Shown here: piece by piece, positions 9,791 through 19,100 of the stretch
Layout: the number at the start of each line of letters is the position of its first letter
Position numbering within the stretch: the first letter of the stretch is position 1
Assembly: GCA_903886275.1 (NCBI GenBank)
Contig: CAISLN010000019.1
Span: 62,001 to 126,000, forward strand
Length of the DNA stretch: 64,000 nt
Direction of reading: 5' to 3'
From: an uncultured beta proteobacterium
GTDB lineage: Bacteria; Pseudomonadota; Gammaproteobacteria; Burkholderiales; Burkholderiaceae_C
Program-made: the position numbers and the translations under genes
The notes under the pieces: generated by a model
Seen by the model: only the letters and a program-made list of their open reading frames with translations
What the model was told of the DNA's origin: nothing
Databases searched by the model: none

Positions 9791-9832
9791 TGCAACTTGA
9801 TTGCAGTATTGTATAACGCAACTTAGTTGCAT
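9791..9832. promoter_or_regulatory. Candidate Zur/Fur-family operators between metal operon and regulator
   Basis: The 76-bp divergent intergenic region contains two near-identical palindromes, TGCAACTTGATTGCA (9791-9805) and GCAACTTAGTTGCAT (9818-9832), spaced about 26 bp. Between and overlapping them is the interrupted palindrome TTGCAGTATTGTATAACGCA (from 9801), with AT-rich arms like Fur/Zur boxes. Sites here would control both directions, so the regulator probably represses the importer and itself. Confidence 0.65.
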
Positions 9833-9840
9833 AAATAGCC

Positions 9841-10353
9841 ATGGCCGCCTCTAAATCTTCCGCTATCGCATCCGACCCGATTGACGCCTTGTTGGCGGCC
9901 CATGGCTTGCGGCGCACCGCTGCTGCGCGCTGGGTGCTGGGTTGGTTGCTGGCCCATCCGGAGGTCAGCTATACGCATGCCCAGTTGCAGGCGGCGCTGG
10001 TCAGCGACGACCACGGCGCCTTGGACCGCGTGACCTTGTACCGCTTGATCGATCGTTTGACCCAGGTGGGTTTGCTCTTGTGCCGGGTGGACACGCAGCG
10101 CTTGCGCCGCTACCAGGCCATGCCTTCGAGCGTGCACGCGATTCCGCATTTTGAGTGCCAGAGTTGCCACCGAGACAGCCCCTTGGCCGGGGCCTTGCAA
10201 TCCAGCGCCAATGATTTGGAGACCGCTGCGCGCAGTGCGCTCGATGCCCTCAAGGCCCTGGGCTACCAGGGCATGCACATGGACCTGTCGGTGCGGGGCG
10301 TCTGCGCCGAATGCGCCTCCGGTGTGCCTGCTGCGCAGCAGGAATCACACTGA
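9841..10353 (+). CDS. Fur-family metal-responsive repressor, probably Zur-like
   Basis: A 170-residue Fur superfamily protein with an N-terminal winged helix (LRRTAAARWVLGWLLAHPEV, then TLYRLIDRLTQVGLLL around residues 22-90). The C-terminal dimerisation/metal domain has CQSCH and a late CAEC pair, which form the structural Zn(Cys)4 site of Fur proteins; the histidine-rich ferrous-site motif of true Fur is weak. Being divergent from a Zn/Mn importer across palindromic operators favours Zur (or Mur/Mnt-type) over Fur. It converges on pdxH with 17 bp between stops. Confidence 0.85.
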   Translation: MAASKSSAIASDPIDALLAAHGLRRTAAARWVLGWLLAHPEVSYTHAQLQAALVSDDHGALDRVTLYRLIDRLTQVGLLLCRVDTQRLRRYQAMPSSVHAIPHFECQSCHRDSPLAGALQSSANDLETAARSALDALKALGYQGMHMDLSVRGVCAECASGVPAAQQESH

Positions 10354-10370
10354 TCCGAAGGGCCTGACGC

Positions 10371-11009
10371 TCAGGGCGCCAGTCGGTCGCGCAGCCAGTC
10401 GCCTTCGCTTTGCAGGGTGTAGCGCAGGCGGTCGTGCAGGCGGCTTTTGCGGCCCTGCCAGAACTGCCAGTTGTCGGGCTTGAGGCGGTAGCCGCCCCAG
10501 TGCGGCGGGCGCGGCGGCTGCAGCATAAATTGGGCGGCGTACTTGGCCGCATTGGCCACCAAGACACCGCGCCCTGAAATCACCTCGCTTTGCGGCGAGG
10601 CCCAAGCGCCTATGCGCGAGTCTAGCGGGCGGCTGTGGAAGTAGGCGTCGCTTTCCTCGTCGCTGATACGTTCGACCAGGCCTTCGATGCGCACCACGCG
10701 CTCCAACTCGACCCAGTGGAACTGCAACGCGGCAAAGGGGTTGCCGGCCAACTCAAGGCCCTTGCGGCTGGCGTAGTTGGTGTACCAAACAATGCCGCGC
10801 GCGTCATAGTCCTTGATCAGCACCACACGGGTGGATGGGCGCAGGTCGCTGCCCACAGTGGCCAGGGTCATGGCATTGGGCTCGGGTACCTCGGAGCTAA
10901 TGGCTTCCTTGAGCCACTGGTCAAACTGCTGCAGGGGGTCGGCTTGTGAGGCGTCCTCGTTGAGTTCGGCGCGCTCGTAACTTTTGCGAAGGTCGGCAAT
11001 GGATTTCAT
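10371..11009 (-). CDS. pdxH: Pyridoxamine/pyridoxine 5'-phosphate oxidase
   Basis: This 212-residue FMN enzyme makes pyridoxal 5'-phosphate in the last step of vitamin B6 synthesis and salvage. Recognisable motifs in order: the N-terminal [47 protein letters not shown] (FMN binding), [10 protein letters not shown], the [19 protein letters not shown] stretch, and the C-terminal [10 protein letters not shown] with [12 protein letters not shown]. Length and end (RLAP) are complete. The start at 11009 is the family's usual MKSIADLR. Its upstream region abuts the first copy of the 230-bp direct repeat. Confidence 0.97.
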   Translation of the reverse strand: MKSIADLRKSYERAELNEDASQADPLQQFDQWLKEAISSEVPEPNAMTLATVGSDLRPSTRVVLIKDYDARGIVWYTNYASRKGLELAGNPFAALQFHWVELERVVRIEGLVERISDEESDAYFHSRPLDSRIGAWASPQSEVISGRGVLVANAAKYAAQFMLQPPRPPHWGGYRLKPDNWQFWQGRKSRLHDRLRYTLQSEGDWLRDRLAP

Positions 11010-11046
11010 GGCCCCAGTATAGGGAGCCCTGCATACCAAGGGGCAG

Positions 11047-11278
11047 TGGCAGGTCATGCCAAGGCGGGTGCAGCGGGCAAAGAATCTGCGCCTCACTGCG
11101 CATCGGTCCCGACATTTCAATAATGGACCCGCTGCATGCTTCCAAGTAAATTCAGCCTCTAAAGCCTCACACAAGGGAGCATGGGTGGCCACAATGCATC
11201 GACTTGCACGCTTGCTGGAACGGCCTGCCCGGCACCTGCGCACTTTGCTTGGGCGTATAGCCCTTTCCTCGCCCATCG
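11047..11278 (+). repeat. Direct repeat copy 1 bounding the accessory island
   Basis: About 232 bp closely match 15876-16102; roughly 120 bp from the GCATGCTTCCAAG segment to CACTTTGCTT look identical. The copy includes the promoter, GTG start and about 33 codons of the hybrid kinase ([18 protein letters not shown]), which has no continuation here. Similarity stops abruptly at about 11278, where sequence homologous to the tetR gene begins. Confidence 0.9.
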
Positions 11279-11863
11279 CGCAGCGCCACAGGCGCCTTGT
11301 CCATGTTTCCACATGTTCAGGAAAACCATGGGCGCCAGTATGCTGTAAATGCCATAGACCGGGTCGATGGCGCGCAGTTCACCACGGTCCACGCCGCGCT
11401 GCAGAATGCGCTGTATCAGGTCGTTGCCCGGCTGCACGACCTCCTTTTGGAAGAAGCGCACCAGTTCCGGAAAGTTGCCGGCCTCGCTCATCATCAGCTT
11501 GGGGATGCCCGAGGCGCGGGTGTTGCCTACGCGCTCCCACCAACTGCTCATGCAATAGCGCAGCAATTCTTCGCTGCTGCCCTCAAAGGTTTTGAGCTCT
11601 TCGCTCCACTCGGCAAAGTGCCCGGAGATGTTCTCGCGCACCACCGCCTTGAAGAGTTCTTCCTTGCTGGAGAAGTACAGAAACAGCGTGCCCTTGGAGA
11701 CGCCAGCGCGGCGTGCCACTTCTTCCACGTGGGTGGCGGCATAGCCCTTTTCTACAAACAAATCCAGTGCGGCACCCAGCAGCTCGCCCGGACGCGCCTG
11801 CTTGCGGCGCTCGCGCTTGGCGGCAACCGCATGGATGACCTCGGAGAGGGGCAGGGTGGGCAT
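11159..11863 (-). pseudogene. Truncated second copy of the efflux tetR gene
   Basis: From 11863 to about 11289 the frame encodes a protein nearly identical to the TetR regulator at 4200-4889 (KRERRKQARPGELL, KGTLFLYFSSKEELF, RASGIPKLMMSE), with scattered substitutions such as H for R in the DNA-binding region. At GQGACG the match ends, so the last ~30 native residues are lost, and the frame runs ~45 residues through antisense sequence of the direct repeat. The HTH is intact and a truncated repressor could still bind DNA, but no efflux genes follow. Most likely a relic of a duplicated or acquired efflux locus. Confidence 0.85.
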
Positions 11864-11988
11864 GTTTTACCGACTTTGGGATTATCCGTTTGGCTTTGCC
11901 CCTAGGGCCTGTCAAACCACGGGCCGCCATAGGGGCATGGTGTGCCTCGGACCATTGGTGGGTCTTTGGCTTTCAAGAAAGAAGACGG

Positions 11989-12196
11989 ATGACACAAGCT
12001 TTGTAAACCCTGGTGCTGGGTGGCGGATGTTTTTGGTGCCTTGAGTCGGTGTATGTGCAGGTGCGCGGTGTGCTTAATGTGGAGTCGGGCTACTGCAACG
12101 GCAACTTGCCCCATCCGAATTACGAGATGGTCTGCACCGGTGCCTCCGGCTATTGGCCAAGTTTCGCAAGACCATTTCCCGCTTGCAAAAGGGCTG
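11989..12196 (+). pseudogene. Degenerate second copy of msrA
   Basis: The sequence reads MTQAL, stop, TLVLGGGCFWCLESVYVQV and onward to NYEMVCTGASGY, matching intact msrA at 6543-7085. Two lesions are visible: codon 6 (CAA in msrA) is TAA, and after SGY about 340 bp are missing, so the frame jumps out of phase into the 3' end (GCCAAGTTTCGCAAGACC, then TTGCAAAAG). No functional product is expected. With the tetR copy next door, it keeps part of the gene content of the 4.2-7.1 kb locus while lacking the LysR and luciferase-like genes. Confidence 0.9.
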
Positions 12197-12325
12197 GTTC
12201 GAAGGCACTTTACATGCGGTGACCAAGCTGCTGGCTTGTCTAAAGTGCCAGACGCTCTTACTCATACGCGCAAGGCCCCTTGCTGGAGCATTGCGCTGAC
12301 ATGTGCCGTGTTGTTCCAGTTCCGC

Positions 12326-12480
12326 ATGATTCTGACAGATGAGCCCACTGCCAGCCTGGAGGACAAAGCGGCTGCCAACTCCGTGAACCTGCTGCTGGGC
12401 CCGGCCCGGCTGCAATAAGCCAATTTGGTGATCGCTACGCACGATGTGCGCGTGGCGGCGTTTGATCAACGCAGCAGCCC
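12326..12480 (+). pseudogene. Remnant of an ABC transporter ATPase (LolD/MacB-like C-terminal part)
   Basis: The frame reads ILTDEPTASLEDKAAANSVN, then a TAA, then ANLVIATHDVRVAAFDQR. This is the Walker B/D-loop and H-loop part of an ABC-type ATPase of the lipoprotein or MacB export class (compare ADEPTGNLD and VTHDATLA in lolD at 59281). Walker A and the signature motif are absent, and a stop codon interrupts the piece. It is therefore a fragment left by decay or rearrangement. Confidence 0.7.
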
Positions 12481-12887
12481 ATGGCGCTGCGGGTTTTGCG
12501 CAACTGCGCCTGAGCGGGTCGCAATTCAAAGTGGTGGCCGCATGCATTGACCTGTTCCTTGTGCGTGCCTAGCGGCTAAAAACGCATGGACAAGACCCAA
12601 ACCCCGATGAAGTCTTCACTGGATGCCGTGGTGGTGAATGGCTAGTTTGCGGTGCCCAAGGACGACCCTTATGTTGGTCGCACCACATGACCGACGCAGT
12701 GATCGTGAAGTGGCTTTGCAGCGATTCGCGCCGGTCGGTAGCTCGGCTTGCTCAGTCGCGGTCATTGTGTAGCACCGGGTAAATCGGTCACATTGATTGT
12801 CAGTGACCTTTTTGCAAAGGCAAAGGCATGCAAATTTCCTAACATTGAAAATTGACCAGATCCTGTTAATGTAGTGAACTAAAAAAA
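12481..12887. other. Non-coding, decayed stretch inside the island
   Basis: No convincing gene. One short reading MDKTQTPMKSSLDAVVVNG ends at a TAG and continues weakly in frame (FAVPKDDPYVGRTT), suggesting another eroded ORF near 12585-12690. Base composition shifts to AT-rich after about 12790, continuing into the 787-aa gene. No complete insertion sequence could be defined. Confidence 0.5.
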
Positions 12888-13031
12888 AGTGCTCTTGGAG
12901 CGCTTCTGTTGCTGTTCATTTTTTTCATGGGTTCTGGGGCTTCCGTTGCCGAACTGATTTCTGATTTCAACGGACGCTACAAGACCTGCTACCTGTCCTG
13001 CAACAAATGTCCCTATCAGCTACTGGGCTAA
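12888..13031 (+). pseudogene. Possible remnant of a small exported Cys-rich protein
   Basis: An open frame gives a hydrophobic signal-like stretch (ALGALLLLFIFFMGSGAS), then ELISDFNGRYKTCYLSCNKC and a stop after PYQLLG. The order hydrophobic core, small residues, polar Cys-rich tail looks like an exported peptide or the start of a longer exported protein. There is no upstream ATG; only a TTG at 12909 with a GGAG before it, or the internal ATG, could start it. It lies 60 bp before the 787-aa exported protein, to which it may once have been related. Confidence 0.3.
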
Positions 13032-13092
13032 GAGCTGTACTGCAGTAACCCATAGCATGAAATATGGGTGCTAGAAATTTCAAGGAAAATAT

Positions 13093-15456
13093 ATGCGATC
13101 TAATATTTATAATATTGCAGGAATGTCAATTTTTCGTGCTGTTGTTTTGATGTTATTCATGGTGGTGTCCTTGGGGTCTGCTTGGGCAGATACTATTTGT
13201 GTTCCGTATGGAGGGTTTTATAATTTTTCCTCATACAAAAATATTACAGTCTCCTATGCCTGTAATAATCAAAAACCTCTTTACTATACGCAGTTATTTG
13301 TAAATGATCAGCTTATTGGTTGGAATACGCCGCAAGGTTGTACGGCACCGGGAACGGCTTTTGTCGCCGACGGATCGACCATAAGGTTTTTATCAAAAAC
13401 GGGTTTATACGGAGCGAACTACTCTCCACAAGGTCTTGGCAATGCGTTTAATGGATACTACACTCCATCCTCGGTGCCCGCTTGTACGCTCGCTTGGGAC
13501 GATGGAGGTGGTGGAATTGCTGAAGGATTTATGAGTTTTACCGGTACGCTTAAAAATCCTGCATTATCTCTTAGGAAAACCGCGTCTAATAGCATATTCA
13601 CTCAGCTTGCATTAGATCAGTACTATACGCTTACCGTAACAGTTGTTGGCGGGCCGACAACGGCTGTTGTTTCGATATTGGATTCATTGCCTGCAGGTAT
13701 TTCAACAAGTGGCGCCGTGACCATAAACAGCACTAATAGCGGAAAACTTTCGGGATGTCCCGCTGCGGGCGCTACCAGTCTGGCAGGGTGTACGGTTGCA
13801 TCAGGTGCCGTCACTCCGATTGTAATTACAATTCCTGTGAGTGTATCTCTCAATACTGCATCTTCTGTAGTGAACACCGCTTCAGTATCAGGTGGAGGTG
13901 ATACCGCCTGCATTGGGTCAGGGGTGTGTCAAAGCAATATAACCACCTCCGTATCGCCACCTCCGCCCACTACGATTGTCATCAATAAGTCTCTTGGCAG
14001 TAATCGTGCCAACAGTGCCGACCAATTTACAGTGCAAGTCTTGGAGGCTGGCAACGTAGTCAATGCCACAACAAACAGTACCACGACGGGCGTAGGCAGC
14101 ACGGTATCAGCGGGAACAGGAACAACCGGTACTTACAAAGCTGCAAGCGGTACGAGCTACACGCTCACTGAAGCGGGAGCAAATGGTGCCAACTTGGCAC
14201 AGTACAGCAGCACACTGCGCTGTACAGACAGCAGTGGTCTGCAAACTGGCCTGCCCAGCAACGCGGCCTTCAGTCCCAGCACGGGTTATGCGATCACACC
14301 GGTGGATGGGGCGCAGATCAGCTGCGTGATCACCAATACACCCAAGTTGCCCAACATCACGTTGGACCAGTCCGTTGCCGGTGGCATCGTGTTGCCCGCT
14401 ACCTACAACTACGGGGGAAGCAACGGATGGACGGCGAAGGATGCCACCAGCACAGTGGCTGGCGTGAAGGGCGTGGCTACGCAGGTGCAAAACCTGGCTG
14501 CTGCGGGTGTCGATACCGTGCTTACCCCCACCCTGCCACCGGGCCAGAAGATCGACAACGCCTGGTGCACCGACGCCAATTATTTGATCAACGGCAATTC
14601 GGGTGGCCTCCTGGGAACTTTCACTGCCAGCGCATTCACCATTGCAGCAGCCAATATCAAGGTTGGGTCTGTTCTTGTCTGTCATGTGGAGATCGGACTC
14701 ACCACGCCCACCATCTTGCTCAGCAAGAAACTGGTGACTAACCGCATCAACAACAACGACCAGTTCACGGTGCGGATCATGAGCGGTGCCACGGTGCTTG
14801 CCAACGGCACTACCACGGGCATTAACAACCAGATCAGTGGCGGCAGCACGGGGCTCTTTGTTGTAAGCCCCGGGACGGCCTACACGGTTGACGAGGTGAT
14901 GGCCAGCGGTAGCCGCTCCAGCTTGAGCCAATACGGCGCCAGCGTGGCGTGCAGCAATGCCCGCACTGCGGCCATGGGGGGCACGGTTGTTACCGGCGTT
15001 GTCAAGTTGGGCGACGGCTTTGTGCCCCAAGCGGGGGACGTCATCACCTGCTACATCACAAACAGCATTGGCCCGGTTACCTTAATGTTGTCGCAAATGG
15101 CAATAAGCCCCTTTCCTGTGAACTTACAGCCGCCGTTTACCTTCAACTACACGATCAACAACGGTTGGCCCGTGTTGCCACAACCTCTTACCAGCACGCG
15201 ATTCAACGTGCCGGCTTCGACTGTGGCGCGCACCTTGTCTGCCAGCAATACCGACACCACACTAAGCACCAGCCTGCCGGACGCGCGCTGGTTTGCCAGC
15301 AGCTTTGCCTGTAGCGATACCAATGCGGCCAGTACAGGCAATCCGCCGGGCAATCTGGTGCGCGTGACGGGTACCAGCATCACCATTCCTGCAAGCAATG
15401 TGCGACCCGGCTCAGCGCTGAAGTGCTTGCTGATCTTGGGACACAAGATACCCTGA
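13093..15456 (+). CDS. 787-aa exported repeat protein with DUF11/prealbumin-like domains
   Basis: The protein begins with a signal peptide (hydrophobic core about residues 13-28, predicted cleavage after GSAWA at 32). Next comes a unique region (33-150), a DUF11-like beta domain (about 150-285; LRKTASNSIF, DSLPAGIS, VVNTASVSG), a proline linker (SPPPPTT), and two tandem units of about 246 residues beginning TIVINKSLGSNRANSADQFT and TILLSKKLVTNRINNNDQFT. Paired cysteines recur (LRCTDS, SCVITN, TCYITN). No LPXTG, autotransporter barrel or other anchor is visible at the end (LGHKIP), so it is probably periplasmic, secreted or surface-bound. The first ~850 bp are much richer in A+T than the rest, suggesting acquisition or mosaic origin. 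Function unknown; adhesion or matrix roles are possible. Confidence 0.85.
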   Translation: MRSNIYNIAGMSIFRAVVLMLFMVVSLGSAWADTICVPYGGFYNFSSYKNITVSYACNNQKPLYYTQLFVNDQLIGWNTPQGCTAPGTAFVADGSTIRFLSKTGLYGANYSPQGLGNAFNGYYTPSSVPACTLAWDDGGGGIAEGFMSFTGTLKNPALSLRKTASNSIFTQLALDQYYTLTVTVVGGPTTAVVSILDSLPAGISTSGAVTINSTNSGKLSGCPAAGATSLAGCTVASGAVTPIVITIPVSVSLNTASSVVNTASVSGGGDTACIGSGVCQSNITTSVSPPPPTTIVINKSLGSNRANSADQFTVQVLEAGNVVNATTNSTTTGVGSTVSAGTGTTGTYKAASGTSYTLTEAGANGANLAQYSSTLRCTDSSGLQTGLPSNAAFSPSTGYAITPVDGAQISCVITNTPKLPNITLDQSVAGGIVLPATYNYGGSNGWTAKDATSTVAGVKGVATQVQNLAAAGVDTVLTPTLPPGQKIDNAWCTDANYLINGNSGGLLGTFTASAFTIAAANIKVGSVLVCHVEIGLTTPTILLSKKLVTNRINNNDQFTVRIMSGATVLANGTTTGINNQISGGSTGLFVVSPGTAYTVDEVMASGSRSSLSQYGASVACSNARTAAMGGTVVTGVVKLGDGFVPQAGDVITCYITNSIGPVTLMLSQMAISPFPVNLQPPFTFNYTINNGWPVLPQPLTSTRFNVPASTVARTLSASNTDTTLSTSLPDARWFASSFACSDTNAASTGNPPGNLVRVTGTSITIPASNVRPGSALKCLLILGHKIP

Positions 15457-15875
15457 CCGGTGAAGGGCGCATCATTTTTCATAGCTTGGCGTTGGTGCCG
15501 CCCGGGTGCGTTGTGCCCACCCCTGGCCGATGGCGGCGTACCGATGGCCAGCGGTGCCGGAGTGCAAAGCCCTAGCGGCCCGTTTGGGCTACTGCAGGGG
15601 CATGCCGGTGTGCTGCCTTGGTCGTTATTGATCGCCGTAAATACCAAGGTGGAAAGGAACCGTATGTTGCTGGTGTCTGCGAACAGCATCCAAGCTTGTG
15701 AGCCACAAGAGCCAGCACATCCAGGGCTTCATGATGCGGCTGGACCTGTACGACGAGCAGAAAAACTTCCTACTTGGTTCCGCGCCATTGGCCTACTCCC
15801 TCTGCGTGCCCGACGGTTTGGAACGTATGGTCTAGGTCAACACCATAACCCCGGCGAAGTATTTACTTGAGGCCA
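15457..15875. other. Gene-poor stretch with eroded coding remnants
   Basis: No intact gene. One frame on the plus strand near 15710-15875 reads HIQGFMMRLDLYDEQKNFLL then GSAPLAYSLCVPDGLERMV, a stop, and VNTITPAKYLLEA; it looks like the tail of a real protein but I do not recognise the family. A 136-residue ORF at 15460-15870 in another frame has implausible composition and is not called. The stretch ends at the second copy of the direct repeat. Confidence 0.5.
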
Positions 15876-16102
15876 TGGCAGGTCATGCCAAGGCGGGTGC
15901 AGCGGGCAAAGGATCTGCACTGCGCACCGGCCCCGACATTTCAATAATGGACCGGCCGCATGCTTCCAAGTAAATTCAGCCTCTAAAGCCTCACACAAGG
16001 GAGCATGGGTGGCCACAATGCATCGACTTGCACGCTTGCTGGAACGGCCTGCCCGGCACCTGCGCACTTTGCTTGTGCGCGGAGCCCTTTCCTCGCCCAT
16101 CG
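15876..16102 (+). repeat. Direct repeat copy 2, at the 5' end of the hybrid kinase
   Basis: This 227-bp copy matches 11047-11278 in the same orientation, with small indels near its left end (around 15913-15935). It covers the kinase upstream region, ribosome binding site, GTG start and first ~31 codons. Here the reading frame continues into the full kinase gene, so this is the complete copy and the one at 11 kb is the stub. Confidence 0.9.
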
Positions 16103-19100
16103 AGCAGCGCCGCCATCAGCTCATTCTTGTCATGGCGATCAGCCTGTTGCTGCTGGCCCTGGCTGCCGCGTCCCTGCTGGGCTATATGCACAGGCAGGTG
16201 GAGTTGCGCATGGTGGCGAGCAGCCAGAACCTGGCCAAGACTCTGCAGCAGTCGATCGACCAACTGATTGAAGCCGTCAACGTCAGCATGCTCGCCGCCA
16301 CCGACGAAATGTCGCGCGAGGGCGCTGTGGGCGATCCCAATGCCGGTTATCTCAACTTCCAGTTGATGCGCCTGTCGGCAAGGCTTCCTAACATCAAGCT
16401 GCAGGCCACCGACGAGCGGGGCCTCATTAGTTACAACACCGACGCTGCGCTGCGCGGTCTGAAGGATCTCGATGTCAGCCAGCGCGATTACTTCCGGGTG
16501 CCTCGCGACGACACCAGCGGTGCCCTGTTCATAGGTCCCCCGGTGTTCAGTGCCATGAGCCAGTCCTGGGGCTGGGAGTTTTCACGCGCCGCGCGTTCCA
16601 GCGAGGGCCGGTTTTTTGGGGTGGTCTACGCCCGCATCGACGTCAGCGTGATCCAGAAAATGTTTGCCGCCCTGCAGTTGGAGCCGCGTGCCACGGTGTC
16701 GCTGCGCGACCGCAGGCTCATCCTGATTGCCGGGCGCATGGAGTCGCAGGCGGTGTATCCGATCAAGACCGGCACCGTCAACGTTTCTGCCCAAATGCAG
16801 CAAGCCATTGCCGCCAACCCGATGGCGGGCAGCTACACCAGCGGGGCGACCCAGCTCGACGCGCTGGTGCGCACCTTTTCCTATGCGCGCAGTCCGAACT
16901 ACGGTTTTGTGGTGAATGCCGGTGTCGCCGGCGAGTCGGCCTTTGCCGAGTGGCGCCAGCAGGCCTGGATCATTGGCTCGCTGATTGCCTTGGTGGCACT
17001 GGCGGCGCTGATTTTTGTGCACATCATTGTGCGTTCCTGGCGCGACGAGCAGGTCCACCTGATGGCCCTGCGCGAGGCCCAGGCGCAGACGGCCTTCAGC
17101 AACACGGTGCTGGACCAGGCGCTCGAAATGGCCCAATGCGCAACCTGGACGGTGGACATCGCCTGCGACGGCAACCTGCCCCGCCTGAGCCCGCGTGCCG
17201 CCCGCCTGATTGGTATGGCGGTGCACCCCGTTGGCTGCGCGCGCGATCCGCAATGGAGTCGCTGTCTGGTGGACGCAGCCGGGCAGGAGTTGGCCGACAA
17301 GGTGACGCTGCAGTACGAGGAGGCCTTGCAGGGCAAGCGCGAGCGCTACGATGCCAAATATCCGATCAAGCGCATCGACACCGGCACCATCATGTGGCTC
17401 CACGACATGGCCACGGTGAGCAGGGACAGTGCTGGCAAACCGGTTTTCATACGCGGTGTGACGCGCGACATCACCCTGGAGCACCAAGCCCAGGAGGCCA
17501 TCATTGGCGCCATGCAGGAGGCCGAGGCCGCATCGCGCGCCAAGGGCGAATTTTTGGCCAATGTGAGCCATGAAATTCGCACGCCCATGAACGCCATCAT
17601 CGGCCTGTCGGGTCTGGCCCTGAAGGGTGAAATGCCCCCGCGTCTGCAGGACTACCTAGGCAAGATCAGGCAGAGCGGCGAGCATTTGCTGCGCATCATC
17701 AACGACATCCTGGACTTCTCCAGGATCGAAGCCGGCGAGTTGGAGATCGATTCTGTCCCCTTTGCGTTGGAGGCGGTGCTCGACCAGGTGGCCTGGCAGA
17801 TGCGCGAAAAGGTCCAGGCCAAGGGCCTGGAACTGATTTTTAGCCTGGACAGCGCCCTGCCCAAAACGCTGGTCGGTGACCCCTTGCGCATAGGCCAAAT
17901 CCTCATCAACTACGCCAACAACGCCGTCAAGTTTTCCAGCCAGGGCGAGGTGCGCATTGCGGCTCATGTGCAAAGCGCAACAGAGGCAGATGTGCTGGTG
18001 CATTTCTCGGTGACCGATAGCGGCATAGGCCTGACGCAAGAGCAGATGGGTCGCCTGTTCAAAAGTTTCGAGCAGGCCGATGGCTCTAACACGCGTCGCT
18101 ATGGCGGCACCGGTCTGGGTTTGGCCATCAGCAAGAGCCTGGCCTATGCCATGGGCGGCGAGGTCGGGGTGGCAAGCGAGCCCGGCAGGGGCTCCACCTT
18201 TTGGTTTACCGTCCGCTTGGGCCTGGGCGCGCAGGATGAAACGCTTAGCCACCCCAGCGTGGAGCGCCGCGTGCACAGTGCCAGCAACCTAGAGGCGGCG
18301 CTAGCGCCGCTGCGCGGTGCGCGCGTGCTGCTGGTTGAAGACAATGAAATCAACCAGATGGTGGCCTGCGAGATGTTGCATGGCGTGGGATTTTTAGTGG
18401 AGGTGGCCGAAAACGGGCAACTCGGCGTCAACCAGGTCCACGCCCGCAAGGCCCAGGGCCGGCCCTACGACATCGTGCTGATGGACATTCAGATGCCGGT
18501 CATGGACGGCCTTAGCGCCACCCGATTGCTGCGCAAAACCTACTCGGCCAAGGCGCTCCCCATTGTCGCCATGACGGCTAATGCCATGCCGGGCGACAAG
18601 GAGCGCTGCCTGGGCGCCGGCATGAACGGATTTGTCAGCAAGCCCATCCATCCGGATGCGTTGTGGCGGGCCCTGCTCAGTGTGATCACGCTGCGCGAAG
18701 GCCTAGGTCAGTCTGCGGCTGCCTCGCCCGCGCAAAACGCACCGGCGCAAGACGGATCGGCGCAGGACGGGCAGCGCCAGCAGAGCCTGTTGTCGGCACT
18801 GCGCAATGTGGAGGGCCTGGATGTGGAGCAGGGCCTGCGCCTGTCCAACCACAATGCCGCCCTCTACCTCAGCATGCTGGAAAAGTTTGTCCAGTCGCAG
18901 GAGCAGGCGCTGCAACACACGCAGCAGGCCCTGCAGCAGGCCGATGGCCTTACCGCTGAGCGGCTGGCCCATACCCTCAAGGGACTGGCCGCCAGCATGG
19001 GCGCTGAGCCACTGCGTATGCTGGCAGCCGAACTGGAACAGGCGCTGCACAGCGGTGCCCATCCAGAGCAGTTGGCGCGCCTGATTGCGCCGGCCCAGAC

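Noticed and set aside
11056..11595. 179-codon plus-strand ORF starting with the kinase N-terminus
   Set aside because: It is a chimera of the duplicated kinase 5' end and antisense of the tetR relic, not a conserved gene.
12790..12890. Possible insertion-sequence end in the AT-rich stretch
   Set aside because: No terminal inverted repeats or transposase frame could be identified, so an IS cannot be supported.
15460..15870. 136-codon plus-strand ORF after the exported protein
   Set aside because: Random-looking composition and no start signal; a neighbouring frame has better protein-like remnants.
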